A stretch of 64,000 nt of DNA from Tubulanus polymorphus (taxonomy: Eukaryota; Nemertea; Palaeonemertea; Tubulaniformes; Tubulanidae): the NCBI RefSeq assembly GCF_964204645.1, contig NC_134029.1:16572450-16636449 (forward strand). The letters are read 5' to 3'. A program made the translations under genes and the position numbers. Below are positions 22,201-31,180 of this stretch, piece after piece. Under the pieces are notes generated by a model that worked only from the letters and a program-made list of their open reading frames with translations, searched no databases and was not told the origin of the DNA. How positions within the stretch are numbered: the stretch's first letter is position 1; every line of letters starts with the position of its first letter.

Positions 22201-22698
22201 CTGCATATGTTCACCCGTAGACGTTGGGAAGTAGAATAACATGATATTTCTATAGATTCTGTATTAATTTACATTCACATTTTATAACCACAGTGGATTG
22301 CAAATATGCAGCTCATGACATGATTACGATAGGTTTCATCGTCATAGGTTGCTGTATTTGTTTACCAGGGGCTTTGAATATTGAAATAGTCAGATTGTCT
22401 AACATTTCACCAAATGGGCATGTTATCTCTGGTCCCCGGGTTGTTACACCATTTTAACCGGTGGTGTTTTTATGTTTAGGTTGATTGTAATGGAGATGCA
22501 GTATTATGTTGTGCTTCACAGAATAATCGTAGATCAAGTCATCCACTGTGCGGAGGTTCAGCTGGTATATGTTATCATTTCTTCGACAGCGCCCCTAGTG
22601 GGCGTTATGGTACTATGACTTACCTGTTCCGAGCAATCGCACATCATATTCAGTTTCCGATGAAAGATGAGGATTGTCTCGATTGTGTGATAAGCTAA
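7202..22698 (+). CDS. PHKA: phosphorylase kinase alpha regulatory subunit, C-terminal 444 residues (9 exons)
   Basis: This protein is the large regulatory subunit of the phosphorylase kinase holoenzyme, which activates glycogen phosphorylase in the cytosol; the subunit restrains the catalytic gamma chain until it is phosphorylated or calcium binds. Inferred exons are 7202-7358, 8070-8149, 8230-8438, 12652-12750, 13716-13786, 15029-15106, 20130-20291, 20367-20627 and 22480-22698. Every junction is GT-AG and the phases join without a stop. Family-specific stretches include [68 protein letters not shown] and [14 protein letters not shown]. The exons at 13716 and 15029 fall in the family's variable, phosphorylated loop and are the least certain. 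The protein ends in CVIS, a CaaX farnesylation box as in vertebrate alpha subunits. The N-terminal two thirds, with the glucoamylase-like domain, lie left of the window or beyond the BEL insertion. The beta subunit is excluded by the alpha-like C-terminus. Confidence 0.92.
8230..8438 (+). CDS. PHKA: PHKA exon 3 of those visible
   Basis: The exon encodes about 70 residues, from [18 protein letters not shown] to ELARTLKCS, one of the most conserved parts of the alpha subunit C-terminal region. It follows the acceptor GATAATAG and ends at the donor CAG/GTACTG. The single G left at its end joins GT at 12652 to make Gly. The 4.2-kb intron after it contains the DIRS relic. Confidence 0.9.
8847..9332 (+). 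CDS. DIRS-like gag-type ORF, cysteine/histidine-rich N-terminus
   Basis: This 161-residue frame begins with a cluster of cysteines and histidines ([17 protein letters not shown], then CKICEVW) as seen at the N-terminus of DIRS first ORFs. A Ser/Pro/Gly-rich tail follows, without recognisable fold. Its end at 9332 probably reflects truncation, because DIRS gag proteins are usually longer. The start ATG at 8847 is a guess; an upstream start is possible. Confidence 0.6.
   Translation: MNNYAAPPKGQHRGSEGCGHLFCAWDDHGSCASCRRKSGQIYSRSNPCKICEVWSQDLWIRADKARKLRDRHRVKSRDSSVDVPTDVSNSISNRTAERSPIVLARSVSQLHSPGRNASSPAPVSGHSPVQPICSEPSARGGSRDTGTGSVPVRSGSGTGPV
9521..10837 (+). pseudogene. DIRS-like reverse transcriptase/RNase H, internally deleted and frameshifted
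   Basis: The frame carries the reverse transcriptase motifs [34 protein letters not shown] and the catalytic FVYLDDW. RNase H-like sequence starting [12 protein letters not shown] follows. Soon after the catalytic aspartates the sequence jumps from QECRVAM to [10 protein letters not shown], which skips the thumb and connection seen in full DIRS proteins. From about 10470 the true frame moves to the one that encodes the RNase H end ([18 protein letters not shown]) at 10566 onward, so a frameshift separates the two. It is therefore a relic. Confidence 0.8.
10566..11138 (+). pseudogene. DIRS-like RNase H end fused to the tail of the tyrosine recombinase
   Basis: The frame starts in the RNase H end ([29 protein letters not shown]). 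It then passes abruptly, near 10815-10835, to the C-terminal part of the tyrosine recombinase. That part keeps HQVRSMATS, with the His and Arg of the active site, and the presumed nucleophile Tyr in TSFYLQDVS. The N-terminal half of the recombinase and its first catalytic arginine are absent. This second deletion confirms an internally shortened copy. Confidence 0.75.
11430..12640. other. intronic sequence without recognisable content
   Basis: This AT-rich intron sequence lies between the DIRS relic and the PHKA exon at 12652. I see no exon, repeat end or RNA gene. It ends in the acceptor TTAATCTAG. Confidence 0.5.
13168..13278. repeat. short degenerate array of AAAAAATGCCACC words
   Basis: Within about 110 bp the word A(5-7)TGCCACC or a variant (ACGCCACC, ATGCCACT, TGTCGCC) appears five times with uneven spacing, several times followed by GG. 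Apparent ORFs on the - strand here (KWHFF-like) are a by-product of the array. It lies in a PHKA intron. Confidence 0.6.
14080..14529. mobile_element. TTAA-flanked nonautonomous element 1 (piggyBac-type ends)
   Basis: TTAA at 14076-14079 and 14530-14533 flank inverted ends that read CCCATTAGCACTC on the left and, in reverse complement, CCCATTAGCACTC on the right. The interior of about 450 bp has no coding content. A TTAA target duplication with CCC-type ends is the signature of piggyBac-mobilised MITEs. It is in a PHKA intron. Confidence 0.75.
15146..16503. mobile_element. TTAA-flanked nonautonomous element 2
   Basis: TTAA at 15142-15145 and 16504-16507 flank inverted ends AGGGGTCATGAAGAGGTTTT / AAAACCTCTTCATGACCCCT. 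The 1.36-kb interior contains a nested MITE (15409-15550) and a 124-codon open frame at 15625-15999 that I do not recognise and that lacks transposase motifs. The TTAA duplication suggests piggyBac-type transposition. It starts only about 35 bp after the PHKA exon 15029-15106. Confidence 0.75.
15409..15550. mobile_element. small MITE nested in element 2
   Basis: Inverted ends of about 35 bp: the left reads GGTCGGTTGCATAGTC and the right, in reverse complement, CCCGGTTGCACAGTCGTG. AACTTAAGACC-type inner words also pair. The length is about 140 bp with no coding content. Confidence 0.65.
16619..17189. mobile_element. TTAA-flanked nonautonomous element 3 (family also at 43.1-45.4 kb)
   Basis: TTAA at 16615-16618 and 17190-17193 flank inverted ends CATGTTCGCTGCC / GGCAGTGAACATG. 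The 571-bp interior contains the phrase TGCCAGCACAATTTTCATG and a long C run at about 16747. A second copy of the same family, split by a large insertion, lies at 43060-45375. No coding content is seen. Confidence 0.8.
17493..19596. mobile_element. TTAA-flanked nonautonomous element 4 (2.1 kb)
   Basis: TTAA at 17489-17492 and TTGA at 19597-19600 (probably a mutated TTAA) flank inverted ends CTCTTCCAGTGCCCA / TGGGCACTGAAGGAG. A 1.4-kb part of its interior, about 17595-19015, is repeated in reverse orientation at about 32095-33590. The open frames inside (for example 17732-18034) show no known domain. It lies in the PHKA intron 15107-20129. Confidence 0.7.
20751..22440 (+). repeat. 154-bp-unit dispersed repeat, copy B
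   Basis: The copy begins TAGCCCACTTGGGACTTTAGTCCC, then follows copy A closely for about 600 bp. The tandem core is marked by GCATATTTTGTTA at 21373 and 21528 (spacing 155). A more degenerate stretch with a further marker near 22118 follows, and it ends just before the last PHKA exon. It fills most of the PHKA intron 20628-22479. Short frames here are not genes. Confidence 0.7.
22480..22698 (+). CDS. PHKA: PHKA terminal exon with CaaX box
   Basis: This terminal exon follows the acceptor TATGTTTAG and encodes 72 residues before TAA. The conserved [20 protein letters not shown] block is followed by a divergent tail that ends in Cys-Val-Ile-Ser. That tetrapeptide fits a CaaX farnesylation signal, known on vertebrate alpha and beta subunits, and so predicts membrane or glycogen-particle anchoring. 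I see no certain poly(A) signal just downstream. Confidence 0.9.
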   Translation, partial: VDCNGDAVLCCASQNNRRSSHPLCGGSAGICYHFFDSAPSGRYGTMTYLFRAIAHHIQFPMKDEDCLDCVIS

Positions 22699-22699
22699 C

Positions 22700-23090
22700 C
22701 TGCGATGAACGAGTGTAATGTCAATGTGTATCAGCATTGTTTAATTGACCATATCTTATATTTTGAAATGCAGGGATAGTTTTTAATGGAATGAACTAGT
22801 CATTTTTCATTCAAGTTTCGTTATTCAATTTGCTTCTAAATACTGGTACCTAAGTATTGGTATGTGAGTTTTATTCGCACTGAGCTGCAACAACTCATTC
22901 TGGGAAGGGATGTAGTATGTGAATTTAGTTGCACTATATCTGAAAATAGGCAAATCTAATATCTAACACTAACGTTAATCTAACAATTCTAATAGTGGCT
23001 ATGAGTGCTAGTGAATGAAAGTTCGTCTTCAGCTAATAGTTCGTATTTCACAATAACCATACACCATTCATAAGCCTATACGCGTAGGTG
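22700..23090. other. sequence after the PHKA stop codon, probable 3' UTR and flank
   Basis: No coding exon is seen. The first few hundred bases are probably PHKA 3' UTR, but no clear AATAAA signal close to the stop decides its end. Confidence 0.35.
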
Positions 23091-23093
23091 GCT

Positions 23094-24180
23094 TCACCAG
23101 AGCGTGTCCAGAGCGAGTGTGATACGATGTTGGTTGGTCACTGCATTGGTCATGGCGTGTGCGTATACGTTTGCATCACTTCGCTGTCTGTGGCGGTGGT
23201 ACGTTGATTTTCCATCGTCGGACGTATGTGGACTCTGTTTCACAGCGGCTGGTTCCCACCTCCCGGTGGTGCGATTGTGGACCCGTATAGGTTGTTTCTC
23301 TGCCACTGGTCGTAGATGAACACTGTCTTTTTTGTCTGGTAGAATCAATATTTCTTCAGACTTGAAAATACTTAGTAGAAAACTGTGTTCGGCATATAAG
23401 TCGAGGTCAATAATTTAGTGGTAAAATCAAGGATTAAAATCTCGACTTATATGCCGGTTTTTACGGTAGGGCGATGTCTATGGTGATAACCATTTTTTCC
23501 CTTGACGCTGTTGACTTCTTTGTAGCCGTCGTCTAGCGTCAGTTTCTTCATTTGTTCGGTTGTCGCCTCATGTGTTCTTGCGATGTCCAGGGCATTGTCA
23601 ATCGTCAGTTTCTCTCTCCCGGCGGGTGCGCTGTCCCTGTTATTAGCTGTTCAATCAACCTCTCGTCGGTTTCGGCTTGATCACGGAACTTACATTTCCC
23701 GGCAACAGTTCGGCCTTCCGTGATGAACGCATCTACAGTCTGCACATCACTTTGTCACAGGCGCTGCAGCTCAAACCGTGACAGTCGATGGTTTGTTTTA
23801 GGCTCAAGATGGGTCTTGAATTTGTCAAAAATCGTTTCCCGATTTTCTGAGTCTTCTGTGGATAGATTCCATGTGTTGTACACTCTTCGGCCTTCATGGC
23901 CTACTAACCACATTAGCAGATATGTAGCGTGACATTCAGCTGCTTTTTCACTCAGTAAAAATCAACTCACAGTATTGTCAAAACTCACTAAAAGCAGTTG
24001 GTAAATCAGTTGAACCCCAGTCCATCACCGGTGGCATAATTCCACTCAATTCACTCATTCTGTCCTGTAATAGCAGTTGCTTAGTCACTGTCTCAAGATT
24101 CTTCACCCTACTTCCTTCGGTCTTAGCCCAAAATTTCACCACACGGGACACCCCCAGTAAAATTTTAAAAATCACACTTA
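23094..24180 (-). pseudogene. Ty3/gypsy retrotransposon relic: gag joined to the end of pol
   Basis: On the - strand, gag-like sequence starts near 24058 (MSELSGIMPPVMDWGSTDLP) and continues through YLLMWLVGHEGRRVYNTW, FDKFKTHLEPKTNHRLSRFEL and VDAFITEGRTVAGKCKFRD. It is interrupted by several in-frame stops and at least one frameshift. Further left, at 23094-23348, a frame resembles the last part of gypsy pol (IRVHNRTTGRWEPAAV, then a YHRHRQRSD stretch like the usual pol end). Protease, reverse transcriptase, RNase H and integrase are absent between them, so this is an internally deleted, dead copy. A small inverted repeat at 23390-23456 lies in the junction. Confidence 0.7.
23390..23456. 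repeat. perfect 16-bp inverted repeat, 67 bp overall
   Basis: The arms CGGCATATAAGTCGAG and CTCGACTTATATGCCG are perfect inverted copies separated by 35 bp. It may be a tiny MITE or the ends of a foldback element. It lies between the pol-end and gag parts of the gypsy relic. Confidence 0.65.
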
Positions 24181-24230
24181 CGCCCTAACATCCGAAAGTC
24201 TTCTGATGTGGCATGGCATATCTTTCTTCA

Positions 24231-24243
24231 ACTTCTGACACCA
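24231..24243 (-). other. tRNA-Leu type primer-binding site of the gypsy relic
   Basis: Read on the - strand, TGGTGTCAGAAGT matches the complement of the 3' end of eukaryotic tRNA-Leu, a common gypsy primer. Immediately to its right the + strand reads TGTAAC, fitting the CA-ending 3' edge of an LTR on the - strand. The position, just upstream of gag, supports the call. Confidence 0.6.
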
Positions 24244-24356
24244 TGTAACAAAGAGTGCAGTACTAGAGAACACGTATCAAGCTACAATAGCCATTCGATA
24301 ACGGTGACCGTATCCTAATACATAATAGTACATGTTTACTCATAATATTACATACA
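24244..24356 (-). repeat. possible short LTR of the gypsy relic
   Basis: The stretch next to the primer-binding site starts TGTAAC on the + strand. It has no partner LTR that I could find left of the pol fragment, so its right limit is a guess. Confidence 0.25.
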
Positions 24357-24359
24357 TTA

Positions 24360-27150
24360 CTTAATCGGTATTAAAAAACTTGGTCCCAAGATACTGAGGT
24401 TGACTGTACCAGGATTTGTTTTTTGAAAGTTATGATTTTAAGTAAAGGAAACTGCAATCAAGAGCATCCATTGTTAAAAATTTATGATTTGTTTCGTCGA
24501 AAATGTGTCCCCCTTTCCGTATATTCTTGATCTGCCCCTGGCTAGGCATAAACCAAATCAAATTTCATGTAACGAAATTTGCTTCTCTTGCAGCGATGAA
24601 ATATGCTGTGAAAATATTAACATATTTCAAATACTTAGCAAATGAACACGCTATACTGCGAATCTGAAATCGCAGCCATAATGCAAATAAATTTGCATTG
24701 CATCCCCTGCTTTTCACGTACTTATATAAAATGAATATAGCTTTCTTTCACTCTATGATAATATATTATATTGTGTTTTTATAGTACCAATGTTTTAACA
24801 ATTTTTAATAGTGTTTTAGCTGTAGGATTAGAATAGTAGACCTTTAGAGGAAGTAGCTTGTTCACATAAGGCACAGATTCTAAACCCGAACTTTGTTATT
24901 ACAAACTCCAATACAATGATTTTAACAGATATGACAAAACGAAAATGAATTTACGTCACACTTGATATAAGAAAGTAGACAAATTCAGGGTTCTAAATCC
25001 ACCGAATACTTTCTAGATCTAGATCTGAAAATCATCATGCTGTAATAAAGATTACTTAAGTATATAGTCATTTTGATGAGGAAAAAGAATAGTATTGATC
25101 CAAACTGCAATTAACGGTGAAGTCATCGAGGTAGGATGAGCTAAGAGGGACTTATTATATTCACTACTAAAATACCAAGAATAAATCGCATGTCAATATG
25201 TGCTAATCCACTTAGCGGCTATAGTCACAATAGCTATGGTTTATGTTAATCAAATCATGTATAAAAAAACTTTGATATAAATAAGTCTAGCTGTTTCTTT
25301 TGGGAACTAGGTCAAGTGGAGTTGGTTATAGAGCCATGCAGGGAAAACTTTGGTTATTAGAGTTAGTCAATTATTTGCAAACTTAGTGAAACCATTTGTC
25401 AGAACTATAGTCCGGAAATAGTCGTCCACGCAATTCAGCACAGTGGTTGTAGACCAGAACTAGTTATAACTTAAGATGGCCTTGAAATGAACAAGCTATA
25501 GTGCATTCGACAGTGCTTTGACTTATAAGTCAACACCTTCTATTAGATAGAGTATGCAAGTTATCTTTAAATGCGAGTTTTGCCCCCCCCATAAAACATG
25601 CCTACAGTACTCAGTATTCATGCACTTTAATGTATATACAACTAGGCTTAAGAGGTTTGTATCAGAATAAAAAGTTCAATAATATGAGGACTTATCATAT
25701 GCATGTATTGGTTTGTTTTATTTAGTGACTACATGACTAGTTAGCCGAAAGAGATCATTTGTAATAAAGAAAATATAGTAAATTACAAGTGTATGCATAC
25801 CCTGACATCGTTTCGCTGTTTTATGAATTTTATTATTTAAAACTGTTTATTGTGTAAAATAAATTCAGTAAATCATCAATAAATCGGGTTTTCTGTTATC
25901 TTTCAATGGTTCTGTTTATCCGCTCTGCTGCCCCTGAGCAGGCCCATAGCCAGCCACGTATTTGGAGGTTCGATTTTCATGAAAATGAAAGATGATTAAA
26001 TGCTGAGGAGCAATTTCGCAGCTTTTAGCAGATTTAGGGTGAATATTTTGCTCATTTTTCCTACAATTTGGCCCCGTATCAAGTAAGTGTGGAAGCATGT
26101 GCATACAGTCAAACCTCGTTATAACGCCACCATCAAGAAATGCTCGATGTGATCCTCCAAATAACTACCAAAAGCACCATCATCGCATTCTCGTGATGTT
26201 CATTGAATTCTTCGGGCACTACTTTCTCCTCTGCATATATGCAAATAAGATCTTTACCATAACAGCATATACAGGTGACCTTGCTTTGTAATCATCAGTG
26301 TGTAATTCGTCATTCTGGCTTGATCATTTTTCTGGAAGTATGGATAAACGCTTCGTTATTTACATTTCTGTCTGTCGCGTTCGAAGTGCAGCGTTGAAAG
26401 CCATGGCAATAATTTACTGAATGATTTATGGATGCGTCTTCACCACTATAATCTCCCTCCCGTTGCCTTTCCCTTCCTCTTATTATTATCCATGCAGGGG
26501 CGGATCCAGGGGGATGGGTAGACAGTATTGGAAGGAAATTTAAGGGCACCTTTCTGATCTAAGGGCAGACCCAGTATCCAGGTCAATGGGAGCGCCGAAG
26601 GCGCGAAGTCCTTAGCGGGGGGTCTGGGGGCCCACCCCCAGAAAATTTTGAAAATATGGTACCATTTAAAGCCTATAGAGGGCTTCTAGAGGCTAGCAGA
26701 GCAATCCAGAATAAACGAATTCGAGACAAGATTTCAACAGATGTGGATAAAAAATGAAGCTGGCGAACCCATGAAAGAATGGTTGTCGCCAACTTCGCCT
26801 AGTGCCCCTATAATCTTTAAAAGTGAAAACTCTGTAGAATATGAGGGATAACCCCATATTGTATGTATTTTATGAAAGGTCTTTTCCTAAGCTTTCGAAT
26901 GGTACCAAGTTTGCGAATTTTGGGGGTTACCTTCAGGGTCTGACCCAAAGGTCACAGTTCCCAAGGTCATCCAGATTTTTGGGACATTCATAATCAAGCA
27001 CTGTCATCAGATTCATCCCAATATCAATTATAATCAGAATCTTTCATTACTTTGTCCAAAATATCAGCCAAACTCACTAGAGAACGTATTATTTAGTGCA
27101 TTGGCTATTACTACTGACGATCTTCTCAACTTCGGAAATCTGACCCACGT
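24360..27150. other. intergenic AT-rich sequence, no gene seen
   Basis: No exon is supported. It contains short transposon-end words: a pogo-like CAGTCAAACCTCG at 26105, and CAGGGGCGGATCCAGGG at about 26497 followed by the CCCCCAGAAAATTTTGAAAA type phrase at about 26640. These show fragments of elements without resolvable borders. Confidence 0.45.
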
Positions 27151-27227
27151 GACATGTGGTTTCTATACCCCCTACTACATGCCAAATGTATGATATATCA
27201 CTTTCCTGCTTTGATAGACAGCAAAAA

Positions 27228-27808
27228 AGGTACGTATTTTGAGGGAGGGGGGGGGGAATTAATCAATCTTGGTACGTACTTTATGTACCAAACTCAAATG
27301 AAAATAGCCGTTGGTGTTTTATCGGCTTTTAGTACCGGGTATATAAAATCAATAAACAACAATACTTGCTTAATTCTTTTGTTGCGTCATTTATTTAATT
27401 ATCGGAATTTTGTTCTAATTCACCCTAACCCTAATTCAGATAAAAAATTAAGTTTTGTGACTCTATCATCCTACGAAAAAAAATTATGCTGCCTGGCAAC
27501 AGGAGAGGCTGAAACAGAAACAAACAAACAATTCCACTTGTGACTTGTAGTCGACTTCAACTGGGATTTCCCCAATACCGGGTACCGGTATCGATCTTTC
27601 ACGCACTTGTTGGTACATCATTAATGAAATCAGGTATTTATATTTTTTTTAATTTGTGTTCTTTGCATCAATATAATTGGGGGGGGGGGGGGGCATGGGT
27701 GCGATGGTATGTACCTAAGAGGGGGTCAGTGAATTTGGTACAAAGGTGGTACAAGGGGGTCAGAAAAACAGGAGATTTTGAGGTACGTAATTTGTGAACG
27801 CTCCCTTA
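27228..27808. mobile_element. PIF/Harbinger-like copy, long form, left end missing
   Basis: From 27228 to about 27370 and again from about 27610 to 27808 this stretch matches the complete element at 28520-28961. It ends in the same GTACGTAATTTGTGAACGCTCCC followed by TTA. Compared with the shorter copy it has about 240 extra bases (about 27375-27610) between two TTGTTG words. The matching left inverted end is not seen. A run of 14 G occurs at about 27680. Confidence 0.6.
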
Positions 27809-28370
27809 AAGGGTTAAAGTTCCAATACATGTAATTAAAATGATGTCAATGCAGGGTCCGATCTAAGGAATGAAAGCCACTTGCATATCTGATATTTCAC
27901 TTACCCCCCTCCAAAAGCTACTTGCCCTACACAGGCAATCTGACTACACAGGCAGTCCGATTGGTGGCACTCATCCGTTGTTATCGAGTGGGAAAAAAGC
28001 TTGGTGACGTAAAATTGCACTAGCCCATGGGACAAGTGATAATGATAACCGACTCACCCTGATGAGAATATACTTGTTCCCGGGCAATCGGACAAGTGCT
28101 TTGATTGGACCCTGCAATGATACCAATGTACCCCCTAGTCTAGAAACAGATTGTGGAACCTATTGATTTAACTCGGGAGTTCAACTGACCAAATAACTAA
28201 CACAGAAGGATTTGCTTATAAACTTTTTATTTCCTTCTGAAGCAGATACTTTATATATAAACATCTCTCGTTGAGAAAAAAATATTACAAAGATTTTATG
28301 TGAGAGGAATCGGAGGAGGGTAGAAACATGAATACGATTCTTCATTGTATTAATCAATCTATATATAAAA

Positions 28371-30572
28371 AACTAGAGGTCCAGGGACACCGTCCCAGAT
28401 TGGTAAAATGCTTGACAATCTGACTTATTTCAATATTCAACACCCCTCTTGAACAAATACAGTTATCAATGCTCCTTGAATCAATGCCTTGAAACACACA
28501 ACAGCCATAAAACATGTTAGGCAGCGTTCATAGATTACGTACCTCCATTGGGGGGAAGGGGGTTACTGAATTTTGGTACAAAGTGGTACATGGGGGGAAG
28601 GGGGGTCAGCAAAAAAGGTACGTACATTGAGGGAGGGGGGTATTAATCAATCTTGGTACGTACTTTATGTACCAAACTCAATTAAAAACAGCCGTTGGTG
28701 TTTTATCGGCTTTTAGTACCGGGTATATAAAATCAATAAACAACAATACTTGGTTAATTCTTTTGTTACATCATTAATGAAATCAGGTATTTATGTTTTT
28801 TTGATTTGTGTTCTTTGCATCAATATAATTGGAGGGGTGGTCATGGGTGCGATGGTACGTACCTATGAGGGGGGTCAGTGAATTTGGTACAAAGGTGGTA
28901 CAAGGGGGGAGGGGGTCAGAAAAAAGGGAGATTTTGAGGTACGTAATTTGTGAACGCTCCCTTATGAGCAATTGATTGCTGTTATAAAATATGCAAAGGA
29001 ACTAATATAAATAGACAAATTATAAATACAATGTATTTCAATATCAAACCCCCCTGGAGGTGAGAACAAGACCCCCAAGGGGCACTATGGCCAGCCTGTC
29101 AGCTTTTCATAAAATGGCAAATGATGCATTCTGTGGGTTAAATTTGTCCAAATACACTCCCAGCTCGATAACTAGTCAATCCCAGGCTAATAATTTACGC
29201 AACTCAATCGTGCTTTCAAAAGTAGCACAGACAGCGACTGGAGCTGGCAGGAACAAATACATCAGATAAATCTTTTCCCTTGGTCTTAGTGATTTGAACG
29301 CGGAACAGAATTGAATTTTCTGAAATTTGCTCAATTAAACAAAATTGAATTCGATTTGCTGTTAAAACTTGTTCAATAAAGTAAAATGGAATTGGATTTG
29401 ATATTTTTAGCGAATACAATTTGATTGAATTTGCAGTTTGAGCACATGGCTAATTAGCATATCAAGGTCATCCATCCGATTTGAGAAAAAGCTATTTTTC
29501 CCGGACAAATGTCAATGATATTTTCTGAAGTGCAAATAAAAATATTCCTCCCGAAAACCAAATCAACTAAAGATTTCACAGAAATCGATATTGAAACACA
29601 ATATTTTAGATCTTAAAATAAAACTTGGAAGTAAATTGGTAGACGATACCGCGGGTTCACGTGAACACCTGCTATCGGTTGTCATTACTAAATATACATA
29701 CAAACCTATATACATTGAAATATTTGATATCATATCAATATTCAACTCCCCTGGTGATGAAAACAATACACTGGGTTAACTCAATTCCCTGTTAGCTGTG
29801 TCGTAAGACAGTCCTAACAAATATTAAGACAACAAGTCAAAAACTGTTGATAATATCCCCAAGAAACTATTCCCCAGATATGAATGAGAATTGATGAATC
29901 TATGGCCACTGACCGCATAACAATTGACTAATCCACTAATCACTAATCCAAAAAATTTCAATATCACATGACAAACCAATTAATCTTTCTGTGCTTAGTA
30001 AATTTGTATTAACTAACCATTGCATGTTCAATTTTTAATTTTTGGATTTTCAACTGTCCAAACCCTTTAATATCATCACTGATGAATGGAATGAATGATA
30101 AATCAATGAAAAAAAATTGACATTGGGCCCCAAAATCAGGTACAGTTTAGTTGAAAACCAGAACTAACTTATTAAAGATAATTTTCGTATATTATCATAT
30201 GCTGCTACATCTACCCTCTGATAAACCACCAATGCCATCCCCGCTCAAATCAAGGATTTTAATAAAAAAAGCACCTGCATCTTGTCTTAGAACTAATCAA
30301 AAATAACTGATATATGCCATTATAGCTGTTCACCGACTTACGCACACTTGTTGTGTGTTAAGAAGCAAAAACACTTCTATAAGGGCATAACCAAATGCCA
30401 TAAATTGGCTATCTTGATTTTGTTTGGCCTGCAGGTGCATATACGGTAGATCCATAAATCATATATCAAGTCAACCATACATCATAGTGTGTCAAAAACT
30501 TCCAAAAGAAACTACATTTTGTCTACAGACAGACGAACACAATAGCCTGAGGCTTCCACCCAAGTGGGCTAA
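28371..30572 (-). repeat. 154-bp-unit repeat, degenerate long copy, interrupted
   Basis: The - oriented copy opens with CTAGAGGTCCAGGGACACCGTCC and closes with CCCAAGTGGGCTAAAA near 30572. Words such as CAATATTCAAC(A/T)CCCCT appear at several points, and the MITE 28520-28961 sits inside it. The middle (about 29100-30450) is too diverged to follow. A second short fragment with the same end lies at 30640-30802. Confidence 0.5.
28520..28961. mobile_element. PIF/Harbinger-like MITE with TTA duplication
   Basis: Inverted ends GGCAGCGTTCATAGATTACG on the left and, in reverse complement, GGGAGCGTTCACAAATTACG on the right are flanked by TTA at 28517-28519 and 28962-28964. A three-base TWA duplication and G-rich ends fit PIF/Harbinger. 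It interrupts a - oriented, degenerate copy of the 154-bp-unit repeat. Confidence 0.75.
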
Positions 30573-31180
30573 AATTATGTTAAAGTAAAGAGTGCCCATC
30601 CGGACATCTTGATTTTGATCGGGCAAGTCTTTTACTTGGTGATGTATCTTGTGATGACTAGTTGGTGATGTATGATGTATAGACACATGTATAAAACAAA
30701 TATCAAGACAAAGTTTTTTCACTTCCAAAAATAACTGGATTCCATCTATGGATGAATGGACAAATGAAAAGCGAACGCAAGTGAATGCCCCTAGTGGGCT
30801 AATAAGTGATCCAATTATTTCATAAAGCAGATATATCGAAGATATTGCCAATTACTACTTTAAAAAAAACAAAGCAGCCTTTAGTCTCATAAGTGACTAG
30901 AACTGGTTATGAAACTCATTCAAATGCTTCAGATTTTAAAATAAAACAGCAATTATAATGCAACCATAAATACAGGTATACTGAATAATACTTAAAAAAT
31001 GTACATAGTACTTCATTGGATTACAATGCAGTCCAATAAACAGTACAATAAAATACTGCTGCATCATACTACATTGTGCTACACCGACCAGCTTATTTGA
31101 AGCTCTGTTGATTTCTATAACACTCACTACTGGTATTTGTACCACTTTTGAGACATAAAACTGAAAAACTTAACATTGAA

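Noticed and set aside
23094-24180. live retrotransposon
   Set aside because: Stops, a frameshift and loss of the whole central pol region show that it is dead.
30492-30851. 119-codon frame on the - strand
   Set aside because: It spans two repeat fragments of the 154-bp-unit family.
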